Assembly (NCBI RefSeq): GCF_016862195.1
Contig: NZ_BOMM01000035.1
Location: forward strand, 62,001 to 126,000
Reading direction: 5' to 3'
Source: Paractinoplanes ferrugineus
GTDB lineage: Bacteria; Actinomycetota; Actinomycetes; Mycobacteriales; Micromonosporaceae
DNA length: 64,000 nucleotides
Shown here: positions 7,588 to 16,127 of the stretch, piece by piece
How the letters are laid out: every line of letters starts with the position of its first letter
How positions within the stretch are numbered: position 1 is the stretch's first letter
Position numbers and translations under genes: made by a program
Notes under the pieces: generated by a model
The model's input: the letters and a program-made list of their open reading frames with translations, nothing else
The model's database searches: none
What the model was told of the DNA's origin: nothing

Positions 7588-8529
7588 CTGCACCGTCCGT
7601 CCGCGAGTCGGGTGCTTACTGCAGGCGCGATTGCGCTGGCTGCGGTCACCCCGGCCCTAGAGCCTGTCGAGAACGCCGTCGCCGTGCAAGCGGCACCCCC
7701 GGCCCCGGTCAGTGAAGACCGGATCAGCCCGGAAACGGCCCCTCTCGACTCCGAATCCGCTTTCGCCACCAGGGCCGTCCTGGCCGATCGCGCCTCCCGC
7801 GCCACGATCCGGCGGGCCGCCATGCGTCCGCCGGTCGCCCGGCCGCCGGTCACCTCGGCGTCACGCCGCTCGGCCGGTCTGGCCGGTCGCCTCCGGGCGG
7901 TCGAGTCCCGGGCGGCCCAGTCCTTGGCAGCCCACTCCCGGGCGGTCGAGTCCCGGGACGCCGAGTCGCGGGCCGAGTCCCGGGCGGCCCAGTCGCGGGC
8001 CGAGTCCCGGGCGGCCGAGCCGCGGGCCGAGCGTCGAGCCGCCGAACACCGGGCGACCCGATCCCAGGTCAACCGGCGAGAACCAGCCGCCACCCGCAGC
8101 GTGCGGCAGCGCCTGGTGCGCCGGCTGCCGACCCGGGTCCGGACCGTCATCACCCGGCACACGGCCGTACCCCGCCGGCATCAGCGGGTGATGCGGCTGG
8201 GCAACATGACAGCCGTCATCGAGTACGCCCGGCAGCAGGTCGGCAAGCGCTACGTCAGCGGCGGTGAGGGTGGGCGGGGCTTCGACTGCTCCGGCCTCAC
8301 CAGGGCGGCGTACGCGCGGGCCGGCATCCGCCTCCCGCACTCCTCCGGCGCCCAGGCGGCCCGGGCCCGACGGATCTCCCGCAGTCAGGCCCGCCCCGGC
8401 GACCTCGTCGTGGGTCCCGGCCACGTGGGTATCTACATGGGCAACGGGATGATGATCGATGCCGGTAACCGCCGCGTCGGAGTGGTGTATCGAAGGCTCT
8501 ATTCGGGATTGTCGGTCGAGCGCCTGTAA
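7588..8529 (+). CDS. Secreted NlpC/P60 peptidoglycan endopeptidase with Arg/Ala/Glu-rich spacer
   Basis: About 313 residues from a CTG start at 7588, 5 nt after GGAGG. This start gives a normal signal peptide (HRPSASRVLTAGAIALAA). The GTG at 7612 would begin inside the hydrophobic core and has no RBS. Residues ~90-160 form a repetitive charged spacer of SRA-E/Q units, probably helical or wall-spanning. The C-terminal ~110 residues are the NlpC/P60 cysteine peptidase: catalytic Cys234 in FDCSGL, and the His in GPGHVGIY. Family activity: cleavage of D-gamma-Glu-diaminopimelate bonds in stem peptides. Role inferred: wall remodelling during growth or sporulation. Confidence 0.85.
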   Translation: MHRPSASRVLTAGAIALAAVTPALEPVENAVAVQAAPPAPVSEDRISPETAPLDSESAFATRAVLADRASRATIRRAAMRPPVARPPVTSASRRSAGLAGRLRAVESRAAQSLAAHSRAVESRDAESRAESRAAQSRAESRAAEPRAERRAAEHRATRSQVNRREPAATRSVRQRLVRRLPTRVRTVITRHTAVPRRHQRVMRLGNMTAVIEYARQQVGKRYVSGGEGGRGFDCSGLTRAAYARAGIRLPHSSGAQAARARRISRSQARPGDLVVGPGHVGIYMGNGMMIDAGNRRVGVVYRRLYSGLSVERL

Positions 8530-8570
8530 ATCGGTTCGCTTGATTGCCCGCGGCAGCGACAATCACGTCC

Positions 8571-9303
8571 ATGGTTGTCGACAATTGGCCGCTGTTCGGT
8601 CTCGTGCTCCGCACTCCCCGTCTCGAAATGCGGATGCCCGACCTCGCCCGGCTCGCCGAGCTGGGTGAGGTCGCGGCCGCCGGCGTGCACGATGCGGCGG
8701 TGCAACCGTTCTCTGCCGAATGGACCGACCAATCGCCGGAGAGGGTCGCGAGTAGCGTACTTCAGTGAGGATTATTCAGGGCGGTGGGGATCCGGTCGCT
8801 GATCTGCGGCTCACTGCGAGTCAAGGTAGGCCCTGAATAACCCTCAGTGGCAATGGGGCACCTGGGCGTCGTGGCAGCCGGAAAACTGGTCGCTCGGTCT
8901 GGTGGCGATCACCGACGGCCGGGTGATCGGCACGCAGAGCCTCGACGCGAACCGGTTCGCCGTGCGGCGCGAGGCGGGGACCGGCTCGTGGTTGGGCCGC
9001 GACTTCCACGGCCGGGGCAACGGCACCGAGATGCGTGCGGCCGTGCTCGAGCTGGCCTTTGCCGGGCTCGACGCGGAATATGTGACGTCGGAGGCGTTCG
9101 AGGACAACCACTCGTCGTACGCGGTGTCGCGCAAGCTCGGCTACCTCGACGACGGCATCACGAGGCACGTCATCCGGGGCGTACCGGTCACCGGCCGCCG
9201 CCTTCGCCCGGATCGGCCGTCGTGGCAGGCGGCCCGGAGCATCCCGGTCGAGATCGAGGGCCTGGCCGGCTGCCGGGAGATGTTCACCGGTTGGACAAGG
9301 TGA
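8571..9303 (+). pseudogene. GNAT (RimJ/RimL-type) acetyltransferase disrupted by a small insertion
   Basis: The first 65 codons (8571-8765; VLRTPRLEMRMPDLARLAEL, the usual RimJ/RimL opening) end at a TGA inside an inserted sequence. The frame resumes in another phase: WQPENWSLGLVAITDGRVIG, a GxGTEM acetyl-CoA loop and HSSYAVSRKLGY, typical of N-acyltransferases. Removing 82 bp (8762-8843, one copy of a TCAGTG direct repeat plus the element) restores one frame reading SSVLQ-WQWGTWASW. The intact protein would be ~217 residues. The insertion looks recent, since the rest of the frame has no further lesions. Its 3' end overlaps the end of the opposing kinase gene by 20 nt. Confidence 0.85.
8762..8849. 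mobile_element. MITE-like inverted-repeat insertion with 6-bp target duplication
   Basis: TCAGTG occurs at 8762-8767 and again at 8844-8849. Just inside lie near-perfect inverted ends TTATTCAGGG (8772-8781) and CCCTGAATAA (8831-8840), extendable to 16 bp with one mismatch. The 76-bp core has no ORF and no transposase, so it must have been mobilised in trans. The exact ends are ambiguous by 1-2 bp because the repeat and the target duplication overlap. No second copy is seen in this window. Confidence 0.8.
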
Positions 9304-10486
9304 GGCGCACGGTCGTGCCGACGCCCGGCTCGCTCGACAGGTGCACGCTGCCGTGGTGCGCCTCGATGATCGACTTGACGATCGCGAGACCCAGGCCGGG
9401 TCCCTGCACCGCCATCAGATCGGCGGACGCGCAGCGGTAGAACCGGTCGAACACGTGCGGCAGGTCCTCCTGGGCGATCCCGACCCCGTTGTCCGTGATG
9501 GTCATTTCCGGTTCGCCGTCGGACTTCGCGGTCACGATGATCTCGCCACCCTCGGCGGTGAACTTGATGGCGTTCACCACGAGGTGGTTGAGGGCCTGGG
9601 TGAGGCGCTTGGCGTCACCGCGGGCCGGCACCGGGCTGCCGGTGTGGTCCCGCAGCCGGACCTTCTTGTGCTCGGCCAGCGGCCGGCACCCGGTGGTCAC
9701 CTGATGGGTGAGGTCGGCCAGGTCGAGTTCGTTGACGTCGAGCTCCATCGCCTCGTCGGTGAGGCGGGCCACCAGCAACAGCTCGTCGATGAGCCGCAGC
9801 AGCCGGTCCGAGTTGCGCTGCATGACCCCCAGGAAGCGGCGCGACGTCTCACCGTCGAAGTCGCCCTCGAGGAGCATCTCGAGGTAACCGCGAATGGTCG
9901 ACAACGGCGTCCGCAGTTCGTGGCTCACGGTCGCCAGGAACGAGTCCTTCATGCGGTCGAGCTGGCGCATCCGATCGGCGATGTCGCCCGCGTGCCGGGC
10001 GTAACGGCGCAGTTCCAGCTGCACCGAAGCGTGCCGGGCCAGGCTCCGTAACCCGCGCCGCTGCGCCTTGTTGAGCTTCCGCGGCTCCCGGTCGACGACA
10101 CAGACGGTGCCGACCGCGTACGTGCCGTCCAACACCACCGGGACGCCCGCGTAGAACCGAAGCCCGTTGAGCACGTACGGGTTGTCGCTGAACCGTTTGT
10201 CCGCGCTCGCGTCCGGCACCTCGAGCAGCTCGTGCCCGATGATCGTGTGCGAGCAGAAGGAGAACTCCCGGGGCACGTGGTTGAGATCCAGCCCGACCTT
10301 GGCCTTGAACCACTGCCGGTCGCTGTCCACCAGGCTGACCAGCCCCATCGATGTGCCGCAGATCTCGGCGGCGAGCAGCGCGATGTCGTCGAAGTCCTCT
10401 TCCGGAGCCGTGTCCAGGACCCCGGCGTCGTGCAGTGCGGCGAGCCGAGCCGGCTCATCGAACGGCACAGGGGCTTTCACCCTCAA
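9284..10486 (-). CDS. GAF-domain sensor histidine kinase
   Basis: A 400-residue soluble kinase. Residues ~25-160 are a GAF domain (FSFCSHTIIG, GLRFYAGVPVV, GTVCVVDREPR) of the type found in bacterial phytochrome-like and redox sensors; no chromophore Cys is evident. A HisKA domain follows with phospho-acceptor His189 in VSHELRTPL, then a HATPase domain (N-box NHLVVNAIKF, G1 ITDNGVGI, F-box FDRFYR, G2 GPGLGLAIV). There are no membrane segments, so it senses a cytoplasmic signal. It starts at TTG 10486 after GAGAG; GTG 10480 is an alternative. No response regulator is adjacent, so it is an orphan kinase. Confidence 0.88.
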   Translation of the reverse strand: MRVKAPVPFDEPARLAALHDAGVLDTAPEEDFDDIALLAAEICGTSMGLVSLVDSDRQWFKAKVGLDLNHVPREFSFCSHTIIGHELLEVPDASADKRFSDNPYVLNGLRFYAGVPVVLDGTYAVGTVCVVDREPRKLNKAQRRGLRSLARHASVQLELRRYARHAGDIADRMRQLDRMKDSFLATVSHELRTPLSTIRGYLEMLLEGDFDGETSRRFLGVMQRNSDRLLRLIDELLLVARLTDEAMELDVNELDLADLTHQVTTGCRPLAEHKKVRLRDHTGSPVPARGDAKRLTQALNHLVVNAIKFTAEGGEIIVTAKSDGEPEMTITDNGVGIAQEDLPHVFDRFYRCASADLMAVQGPGLGLAIVKSIIEAHHGSVHLSSEPGVGTTVRLTLSNR

Positions 10487-10531
10487 ATGCTCTCATTCCG
10501 GACGGTCCGTCACGATGTATTCGGATACAGC

Positions 10532-10563
10532 AGTCGGCACCCGCCTTCTGGCAGGTGCCGACT
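10532..10563. promoter_or_regulatory. 10-bp inverted repeat between divergent genes
   Basis: AGTCGGCACC / GGTGCCGACT, a perfect 10-bp arm pair with a 12-nt spacer, sits in the ~308-nt gap between the kinase and the PEBP gene. It could be an operator or an RNA hairpin; nothing else recognisable lies in this gap. Confidence 0.45.
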
Positions 10564-10794
10564 TGCTATCTCTCGCCACCGGGCGCGGGGATCTCAGCCG
10601 CACGCACCCGGTCGGGTGTCGGACAGAAGCATCGCCCCGGCACACCTTTCCGCCGCGCACCACCTGTGCGTCGCACCGATCGGGTGACGGTGTGGCGCAA
10701 CGGACTCGCAAGCTCGGCGTCATCCGGGGCGGTTAGGCTCGATCAAGGTGGGAATCAGGAGGAGGTTTTCACCATCTCGACGGAGGACATCGCC

Positions 10795-11325
10795 ATGAGT
10801 CTCGACCGCGCCGTCGCCCCCGACCCGTACGACATCCTGCCGCCGGTCCCGTCCTTCACGGTGACCAGCACGGACGTTACGGACGGGCAGCCACTCGACG
10901 CTCTGTTCGCGCACACCAGCGTGGGTGGGAAGAACCTGTCCCCGCAGCTCGCCTGGTCGGGTTTCCCGGCCGAGACGCGCGGCTTCGTGGTCACCTGCTT
11001 CGACCCCGACGCGCCGACCGGCAGCGGCTTCTGGCACTGGGTGCTCGTCAACCTGCCGGCATCGGTGACCGAGCTGGAGCGCGGCATCGACCAGCTGCCC
11101 GACGGCGCGTTCTGTGTGCGCAACGACTACGGCGAGAACAACTACGGCGGTTCGGCGCCACCGCCCGGGGACCGCCCGCACCGCTACGTCTTCGCCGTGC
11201 ACGCGATCGACGTCGACACCCTCGAGGTGAGCCCCGAGGCCTCCCCGGCGTACGTCGGCTTCAACCTCGCCTTCCACACCCTGGCCCGCGCCACCGTCCG
11301 CCCCACCTTCCAGGTTCAGGGCTGA
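10795..11325 (+). CDS. YbhB/YbcL-family (PEBP, Raf-kinase-inhibitor-like) protein
   Basis: A 176-residue cytoplasmic PEBP-fold protein. Family signatures are visible: SPQLAWSGFP near residue 50, the DPDAPTGSGFWHWVL phospholipid/anion-pocket motif near 72-86, and PPGDRPHRYVFAVHAID for the second conserved region. Bacterial members have no proven enzymatic function and are thought to bind small anionic ligands. Start ATG 10795 lies 8 nt after GGAGG (10782-10786); a second purine-rich GGAGGAGG further up (near 10760) may belong to an in-frame upstream initiation, but the family N-terminus fits the ATG. Confidence 0.9.
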   Translation: MSLDRAVAPDPYDILPPVPSFTVTSTDVTDGQPLDALFAHTSVGGKNLSPQLAWSGFPAETRGFVVTCFDPDAPTGSGFWHWVLVNLPASVTELERGIDQLPDGAFCVRNDYGENNYGGSAPPPGDRPHRYVFAVHAIDVDTLEVSPEASPAYVGFNLAFHTLARATVRPTFQVQG

Positions 11326-11349
11326 GGCCGCGCGCATCCCGGGCACGAC

Positions 11350-11378
11350 AAAGCCGCCGGGTAGAGCCCGGCGGCTTT
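11350..11378. terminator. Bidirectional terminator
   Basis: AAAGCCGCCGGG / CCCGGCGGCTTT, a perfect 12-bp stem flanked by A and T runs on both strands. It lies between the convergent PEBP and methyltransferase genes. Confidence 0.88.
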
Positions 11379-11395
11379 CGGCTGTCCCGCGAGGT

Positions 11396-12109
11396 TCAGC
11401 TCTTGGTGCGCGCCACCACGAACACCGACTGGCCGAACGGCGGCTTCACGAGCGACTCGGCGGCCTTGGTCACCGGCAGCACCAGCGAGTCGTACACCTT
11501 GACCATCGGGCCCTCTTTGGGCGCCAGCTTGAAGATGCTGGTCGCGCCGTAGTAGCCGATGAGGCCCAGGGCGTTGGCGTAGTGCAGCTTCTCGATGTCG
11601 AGGCCGGCCTCGTTCATGGCCGCGCGCATCGTCTTCTTGGTGTAGCGCCGGATGTGGCCGGTCGCGATATCGACCTGGCTCATCGCGAACATGAAGGCGG
11701 GCACGATCAGGATGACCCGGCCGCCGGGGCGGACCAGCTCGGCCATGCTGCGCAGCGCGCCGACATGGTCCTCGATGTGCTCCAGCACGTTGTACGACAC
11801 CGCCGCGCTGTATTCACCCGCGGCATCGGTCGACGGCAGCAACATCTGCCGGACATCGATGTTCGGGTAGTCGGCCATGCGCTCCTTGAGCTGCACGAGC
11901 CGATCGGGGTCGGCTTCGGTCGCCGTGAACCGCGGAAGGTGCTCAGCCCATTCGATCGCGTAGTCGCCGAGGCCGCTGCCGATCTCGATCGGGTTGTCAC
12001 CCAGGTACGGGAGCGCGAGCTCGACGAACCACCGACGGTGGTTGACGGCCGTAGCGAGGCCCTCGAGCACTTCGGACTGGATCCGCTGGTCTCCAGTGAT
12101 GTCTGCCAT
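11396..12109 (-). CDS. Class I SAM-dependent methyltransferase
   Basis: A 237-residue Rossmann-fold methyltransferase. Motif I is IEIGSGLGDYA (~residues 40-50), the acidic motif is TATEADPDRL, motif IV is VSYNVLEHIEDH and motif VI is VRPGGRVILIVP. The C-terminal half (GHIRRYTKKTMRAAMNEAG) is typical of methyltransferases of polysaccharide or lipid biosynthesis related to the UbiG/Coq3 style. The substrate cannot be read. Start ATG 12109. It is transcribed divergently from the large membrane protein at 12376 across a 266-nt gap, and the pair may share a promoter region and a glycolipid pathway (inference). Confidence 0.85.
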   Translation of the reverse strand: MADITGDQRIQSEVLEGLATAVNHRRWFVELALPYLGDNPIEIGSGLGDYAIEWAEHLPRFTATEADPDRLVQLKERMADYPNIDVRQMLLPSTDAAGEYSAAVSYNVLEHIEDHVGALRSMAELVRPGGRVILIVPAFMFAMSQVDIATGHIRRYTKKTMRAAMNEAGLDIEKLHYANALGLIGYYGATSIFKLAPKEGPMVKVYDSLVLPVTKAAESLVKPPFGQSVFVVARTKS

Positions 12110-12375
12110 AAGTTGAGTTCCCTTGTCTTGCTGATCGAGGGCTGACAGCGGGACCGATCGAGTTAACCATCCGGCGAGCGGAAGAGAAAGTTGAGAGGCC
12201 CTCAGCCACTCATTATTTGCCTGATTGAGACATAGCGTGGCGGGGTAGTCGGCCGCGTTGGCCGCGAAGTCCCGCTAGCTGCGGATGCCCCGAATACAGC
12301 GTTCATATCGGCTGGATCACGCCTCGGGCGCTCGACACAACACCGTTACCAAGCTCGGTTAGGGTGGCCGGTGCT

Positions 12376-14364
12376 ATGACGATTACGGGTATTGACTCGA
12401 CAGGCCAGTCGGCGGGCGGGAACGTTCTGCCGTCCCGTCAAGAGACCGACCCCGAGGACTTGGACGCGGAGCTGCTGGCACTGGACACAGATGTCGAGAC
12501 GGTCGCCCCGCCCTCCGTAGTACCCGGTGTCGCACTCGCCCCTGAGCAGGAGCGCGAGGCGCTCGAACCGCGCCGTCGCCTGCGCTGGCTCAACTGGCGG
12601 GACGTCCTTGCGATAGTGACGTTCATCGCCGTGGCGCTCTATCTGACGTCGCCGTTCTGGCTGCATCTTGATCATGAGTCACTCGACGATCCGCAGGATC
12701 AGGCATTTTTCGAGTGGATGTTGGCGCATGGCGCTCGTGTGTTCACTGACGGTGTCTATCCGTTCTTCTCCGATCGCATGAATTACCCCGATGGGGTGAA
12801 CATGATGGCCAACACCTCGGTGTTGGCCGTTTCCTTGCCGCTCGCTCCGGTGACCCTGCTCTTCGGGCCGCATGTGTCCTACAACGTTTTTCTCACACTT
12901 GCATTGGCCCTCACCGGCATTTCATGGTATTTCGTTCTCTCCCGCCAGTTCGTCACTTCCCGGCTGGCCGCCTGGGTGGGCGCGCTCTTCTGCACATTCG
13001 CGCCGAGCATGGTCTCGCACGCCGGTGGTCACCCGAACATTGTTTCGCAATTCCTGGTGCCGCTCATCATCTGGCGGACATTGCGCCTGCGGGAGGCCGG
13101 ACGGGCCCTGCGCAACGGTCTGATCCTCGCCCTGCTGCTGATCTGGCAAGCCTTCATCAACCTTGAGGTCTTGTTCATGACGGCCGTCGGTCTCGGCTTC
13201 TTCTGCGCGATCATGGCGGTGGTCCGGCGCAAGCGCGCCCCCGGTGAGGTGCGCGGATTCGTTCGCGGCCTGCTCGTGGCCGGCTCGGTCACGCTCGCCG
13301 TGCTGGCCTATCCGCTGTCCGTTCAGTTCTTCGGGCCGCAGAGCTATCACGGCCTGCCGGAGTTCGTGCGCGGCTTCGGCACCGATCTCGGGTCGTTCAC
13401 GGCCTATTCCAGTCGGTCGGTTGCCGGAAACAACATCCTGGCCGAGCGGCTCGCCCAGAATCCGCAGGAGGAGAACGCATTCTTCGGCTGGGGACTGGTC
13501 ATTCTGTTCATCGGCTTGATCGTCTGGATGCGCCGTACAGCGGCCGTACTGGCGCTTGGCGGGGTTGCACTTCTCTTCGCCGCGATGTCGCTCGGACCGC
13601 GAATTTTCCTCAACGGGATCAACACTGGCGTACCGGGCATCTGGGCGGTATTGCACAGCGTTCCGGTGCTCAACTCCGCGGTTCCGACCCGGTGGGCGAT
13701 GGCGATTGCGCCGGCTGTCGGCATTCTGCTTGCTCTGGGCGTGCAGCGCGCCATCGAGCTCGTGCGCGCCCAGCCGTCGGCCCGCGGCCCGGTCCGGGTG
13801 GCCATGATCACGGCGGTGGCGATGGCTCTGGTGCCGCTCGCTCCGACCCCGCTGGCCACCAAGAAGATGGTCCCGACGCCCGAGTTCGTCTCGTCCGGTG
13901 CCTGGCGGCAGTACGTCGACGACAACCACACCGTGGTGACCCTGCCGCTGCCCGACTCGGGCAACCCCGACGCGATCCGGTGGAGCGCGTCGACCGGGCA
14001 GGACATGCGCATCGCCGGCGCGTACGCGTTGCTGCCGAACCAGAACCCGCTGAACCCGACCGACCGGACGGCGATCTTCTCGCCGCCGTGGCGGCCGACC
14101 AACGGTCTGATGGTCTCGATCAAGCAGGGCAACCCGATTCCGGAGATCACCGACACCCGCCGCGAGATGACCCTCGCCGACCTCCGCTACTGGAAGGCCG
14201 CCGTGGTCATGCTGACTCCGCAGGTGCGTGACTCGGAGATGCTGCGGGCCATGACCGGCCTGCTCGGCTTCGAGCCGACCTGGACCGGCGGCGCCTGGAT
14301 CTGGGACGTGCGCGACCTGGTCGACGACCCCGACGCGGTGCTCACCGGCCCCGACATCGACTGA
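12376..14364 (+). CDS. Polytopic membrane protein, GT-C glycosyltransferase-like
   Basis: About 662 residues. An acidic cytoplasmic head of ~75 residues is followed by roughly 10-12 hydrophobic segments up to residue ~500 (for example VLAIVTFIAVALYLTSPFW, LTLALALTGISWYFVL, VRVAMITAVAMALVPLA), then a soluble ~150-residue extracytoplasmic tail. The early HLDHESLDDPQDQAFFEWML and the loop layout resemble polyprenyl-phosphate-sugar-dependent GT-C enzymes and their uncharacterised actinobacterial relatives, but I cannot place it in a named family. ATG 12376 is preferred; GTG 12364 adds four residues. It ends at a strong bidirectional terminator. Confidence 0.7.
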   Translation: MTITGIDSTGQSAGGNVLPSRQETDPEDLDAELLALDTDVETVAPPSVVPGVALAPEQEREALEPRRRLRWLNWRDVLAIVTFIAVALYLTSPFWLHLDHESLDDPQDQAFFEWMLAHGARVFTDGVYPFFSDRMNYPDGVNMMANTSVLAVSLPLAPVTLLFGPHVSYNVFLTLALALTGISWYFVLSRQFVTSRLAAWVGALFCTFAPSMVSHAGGHPNIVSQFLVPLIIWRTLRLREAGRALRNGLILALLLIWQAFINLEVLFMTAVGLGFFCAIMAVVRRKRAPGEVRGFVRGLLVAGSVTLAVLAYPLSVQFFGPQSYHGLPEFVRGFGTDLGSFTAYSSRSVAGNNILAERLAQNPQEENAFFGWGLVILFIGLIVWMRRTAAVLALGGVALLFAAMSLGPRIFLNGINTGVPGIWAVLHSVPVLNSAVPTRWAMAIAPAVGILLALGVQRAIELVRAQPSARGPVRVAMITAVAMALVPLAPTPLATKKMVPTPEFVSSGAWRQYVDDNHTVVTLPLPDSGNPDAIRWSASTGQDMRIAGAYALLPNQNPLNPTDRTAIFSPPWRPTNGLMVSIKQGNPIPEITDTRREMTLADLRYWKAAVVMLTPQVRDSEMLRAMTGLLGFEPTWTGGAWIWDVRDLVDDPDAVLTGPDID

Positions 14365-14366
14365 TC

Positions 14367-14390
14367 GGGGGCGGTCTTGCGACCGCCCCC
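14367..14390. terminator. Bidirectional terminator
   Basis: GGGGGCGGTC / GACCGCCCCC with loop TTGC, a perfect 10-bp stem directly after the membrane-protein stop. It also serves the opposing secreted-protein gene. Confidence 0.8.
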
Positions 14391-14416
14391 GGAGTAACCG
14401 GCCGTGCCGGATCTAC

Positions 14417-15982
14417 TCAGCCGATGGCGTACGCCCGGAAGATCGTCACCTCGGTGTAGGAGCCGTCCGTGTTGGTCTCGCGGGCGCGTAGCGACACGGC
14501 CCCGCTCGACGGGTTGCTGACCACGGCCGTCCAGCTTCCGCCGGTCCTGCGAACCGGCACCGACCGCCAGGTCGTGCCGTTCGTCGACATCTGCGCGGTC
14601 ACGGTCTTGACCGTCGGGTTCTTGCCCGCTTTGAGCTCGCTCCCGGACTTGCGGGTGAGCTTGAGCGCGACGTTCGTGGTGCTCGCCGGCCCGGCCTTGT
14701 TGTAGAGGCTCAGCCCGGCCGGGATCATCTGGACCGCGTAGACCGGTGCGAGCGCGGTGGCCTTCGGCTTGGCCTGGAACCGGTAGGTGGCCACCGACGA
14801 GGTCGACAGGATGCCGGGCCAGTAGGTGATCTCCGGGTAGTACCGGCTCGCCGAGTTGGTCAAGGTGTACCAGCCGGCCTTCTTCACCTTGTACGACAGG
14901 AAGGTCGTGTCCGGCATCCAGCCGGTGTCCTTCTTCGTCGCGACCACCTTGCTGCCGAAGCGCAGGACGGCCGTGGCCCGGTCGCCACCCTCGACGTTCG
15001 ACCCGGTGCCGGGGTAGTACGGGTCCTCGAAGCCGTTGTTCAGGTTGTACGAAAGCCGGCCGGCGGCCATCGTCGGGAGCAGCGTGCCGGGTCCCCAGGC
15101 CGAGGCGTAGAAGCGCGCTCCGGTGGTCTGGCCCGCCACGACCTTGCGGGTGGTCATGTAGCCGCCGATGTCCCACGACTCGCCGGTCTTCTTCGCGGTC
15201 GCGAACTCGTCGGAGCGGATGTCCCAGCTGGTCGGCGAGAGTCGGAGCCGGGTCACGGTCGGCACGTCGGTGCTCACCAGTTCGGCGAAGAGGCGGTGGC
15301 CGCAGCCGGGGGCGACCGGTTGTACGGCGATGTCGCTGGAGTTGGTGCCGCCCGGCCCGCGTCGCGACTCCACCAGGACGGTCCCCAGCGCGGCGGGCCC
15401 GTAGGTGCGGGTCGGGTCGGCCGGCACGCCGGTGGTCTGGTTGAGCACGGCATAGCTGTCGGTCGTGCCGGACAGGTCGGTCCACGAGCCGAGAGCCGCG
15501 AAGCCGACCTTCTTGGAGCCGGTCGGTACGACGTAGATCTGGTCGCCACCGGCCTCGACGTCGTAGCTGGCGCCGGTCAGCGAGCAGACCCGGACCGACA
15601 TCTGGGTGATGAGCCCGTCCGGCGCCGGGCTCAGGGCCACGCCGACCCGCTTGCCCTGGCGGGCGTCGACGGTCACCTTGGCCGCGCCGGAGACGTTCAC
15701 GGTGTAGCCCGCGAGCGTGGTCGTCTCGCCGGTCACGATCCGGGCGAGGACGGCGTACGTTCCCTTGGGCAGCTTCTTGGCGGCGCCGGTCTTGATCGTG
15801 TATCCGAAGCTGGTGTCGACGTCGACCGCGGTCGCCGAGATGGTGACCTTGGTGCCGGCGCGGTTCAGCGCGGTCAGGGTGAGGGTGCCGGTGGCGGCCA
15901 GAGCGGCGCTACCGGTGCTGAGCAGAAGAGCCGGGATCGTGGCGGCGGTGGCCAGGATCCGTCCCGTACGAGAAAGCTTCAT
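14417..15982 (-). CDS. Secreted protein of unknown function (Ig-like C-terminus)
   Basis: A 521-residue exported protein. The start is ATG 15982 behind GGGGA. Residues 1-29 form a signal peptide (KLSRTGRILATAATIPALLL, ALA-A). The body is beta-rich: a first domain with repeated YAVLARIVTGETTTLAGYTV strands, then a middle domain with WDIGGY and VEGGDRATAVLRFGSK, and a C-terminal Ig-like module (MSTNGTTWRSVPVRRTGGSW). No catalytic motif is recognised. It is divergent to the 830-residue secreted protein at 16128 across 145 nt, suggesting shared control and a common cell-surface role. Confidence 0.7.
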   Translation of the reverse strand: MKLSRTGRILATAATIPALLLSTGSAALAATGTLTLTALNRAGTKVTISATAVDVDTSFGYTIKTGAAKKLPKGTYAVLARIVTGETTTLAGYTVNVSGAAKVTVDARQGKRVGVALSPAPDGLITQMSVRVCSLTGASYDVEAGGDQIYVVPTGSKKVGFAALGSWTDLSGTTDSYAVLNQTTGVPADPTRTYGPAALGTVLVESRRGPGGTNSSDIAVQPVAPGCGHRLFAELVSTDVPTVTRLRLSPTSWDIRSDEFATAKKTGESWDIGGYMTTRKVVAGQTTGARFYASAWGPGTLLPTMAAGRLSYNLNNGFEDPYYPGTGSNVEGGDRATAVLRFGSKVVATKKDTGWMPDTTFLSYKVKKAGWYTLTNSASRYYPEITYWPGILSTSSVATYRFQAKPKATALAPVYAVQMIPAGLSLYNKAGPASTTNVALKLTRKSGSELKAGKNPTVKTVTAQMSTNGTTWRSVPVRRTGGSWTAVVSNPSSGAVSLRARETNTDGSYTEVTIFRAYAIG

Positions 15983-16127
15983 CGGTCCCCGAGACAAATC
16001 GAAGTGTTCGCTGATCCTCCTTGGGACGGATCGGCTCCGTATCGTCCTTTCGGTCAATGTTCGTCTATGCGATGCTTCTCGCCGGTCGGGCCCACTTGAG
16101 GCCCATCGATGTTCACGGGGGCACGAC

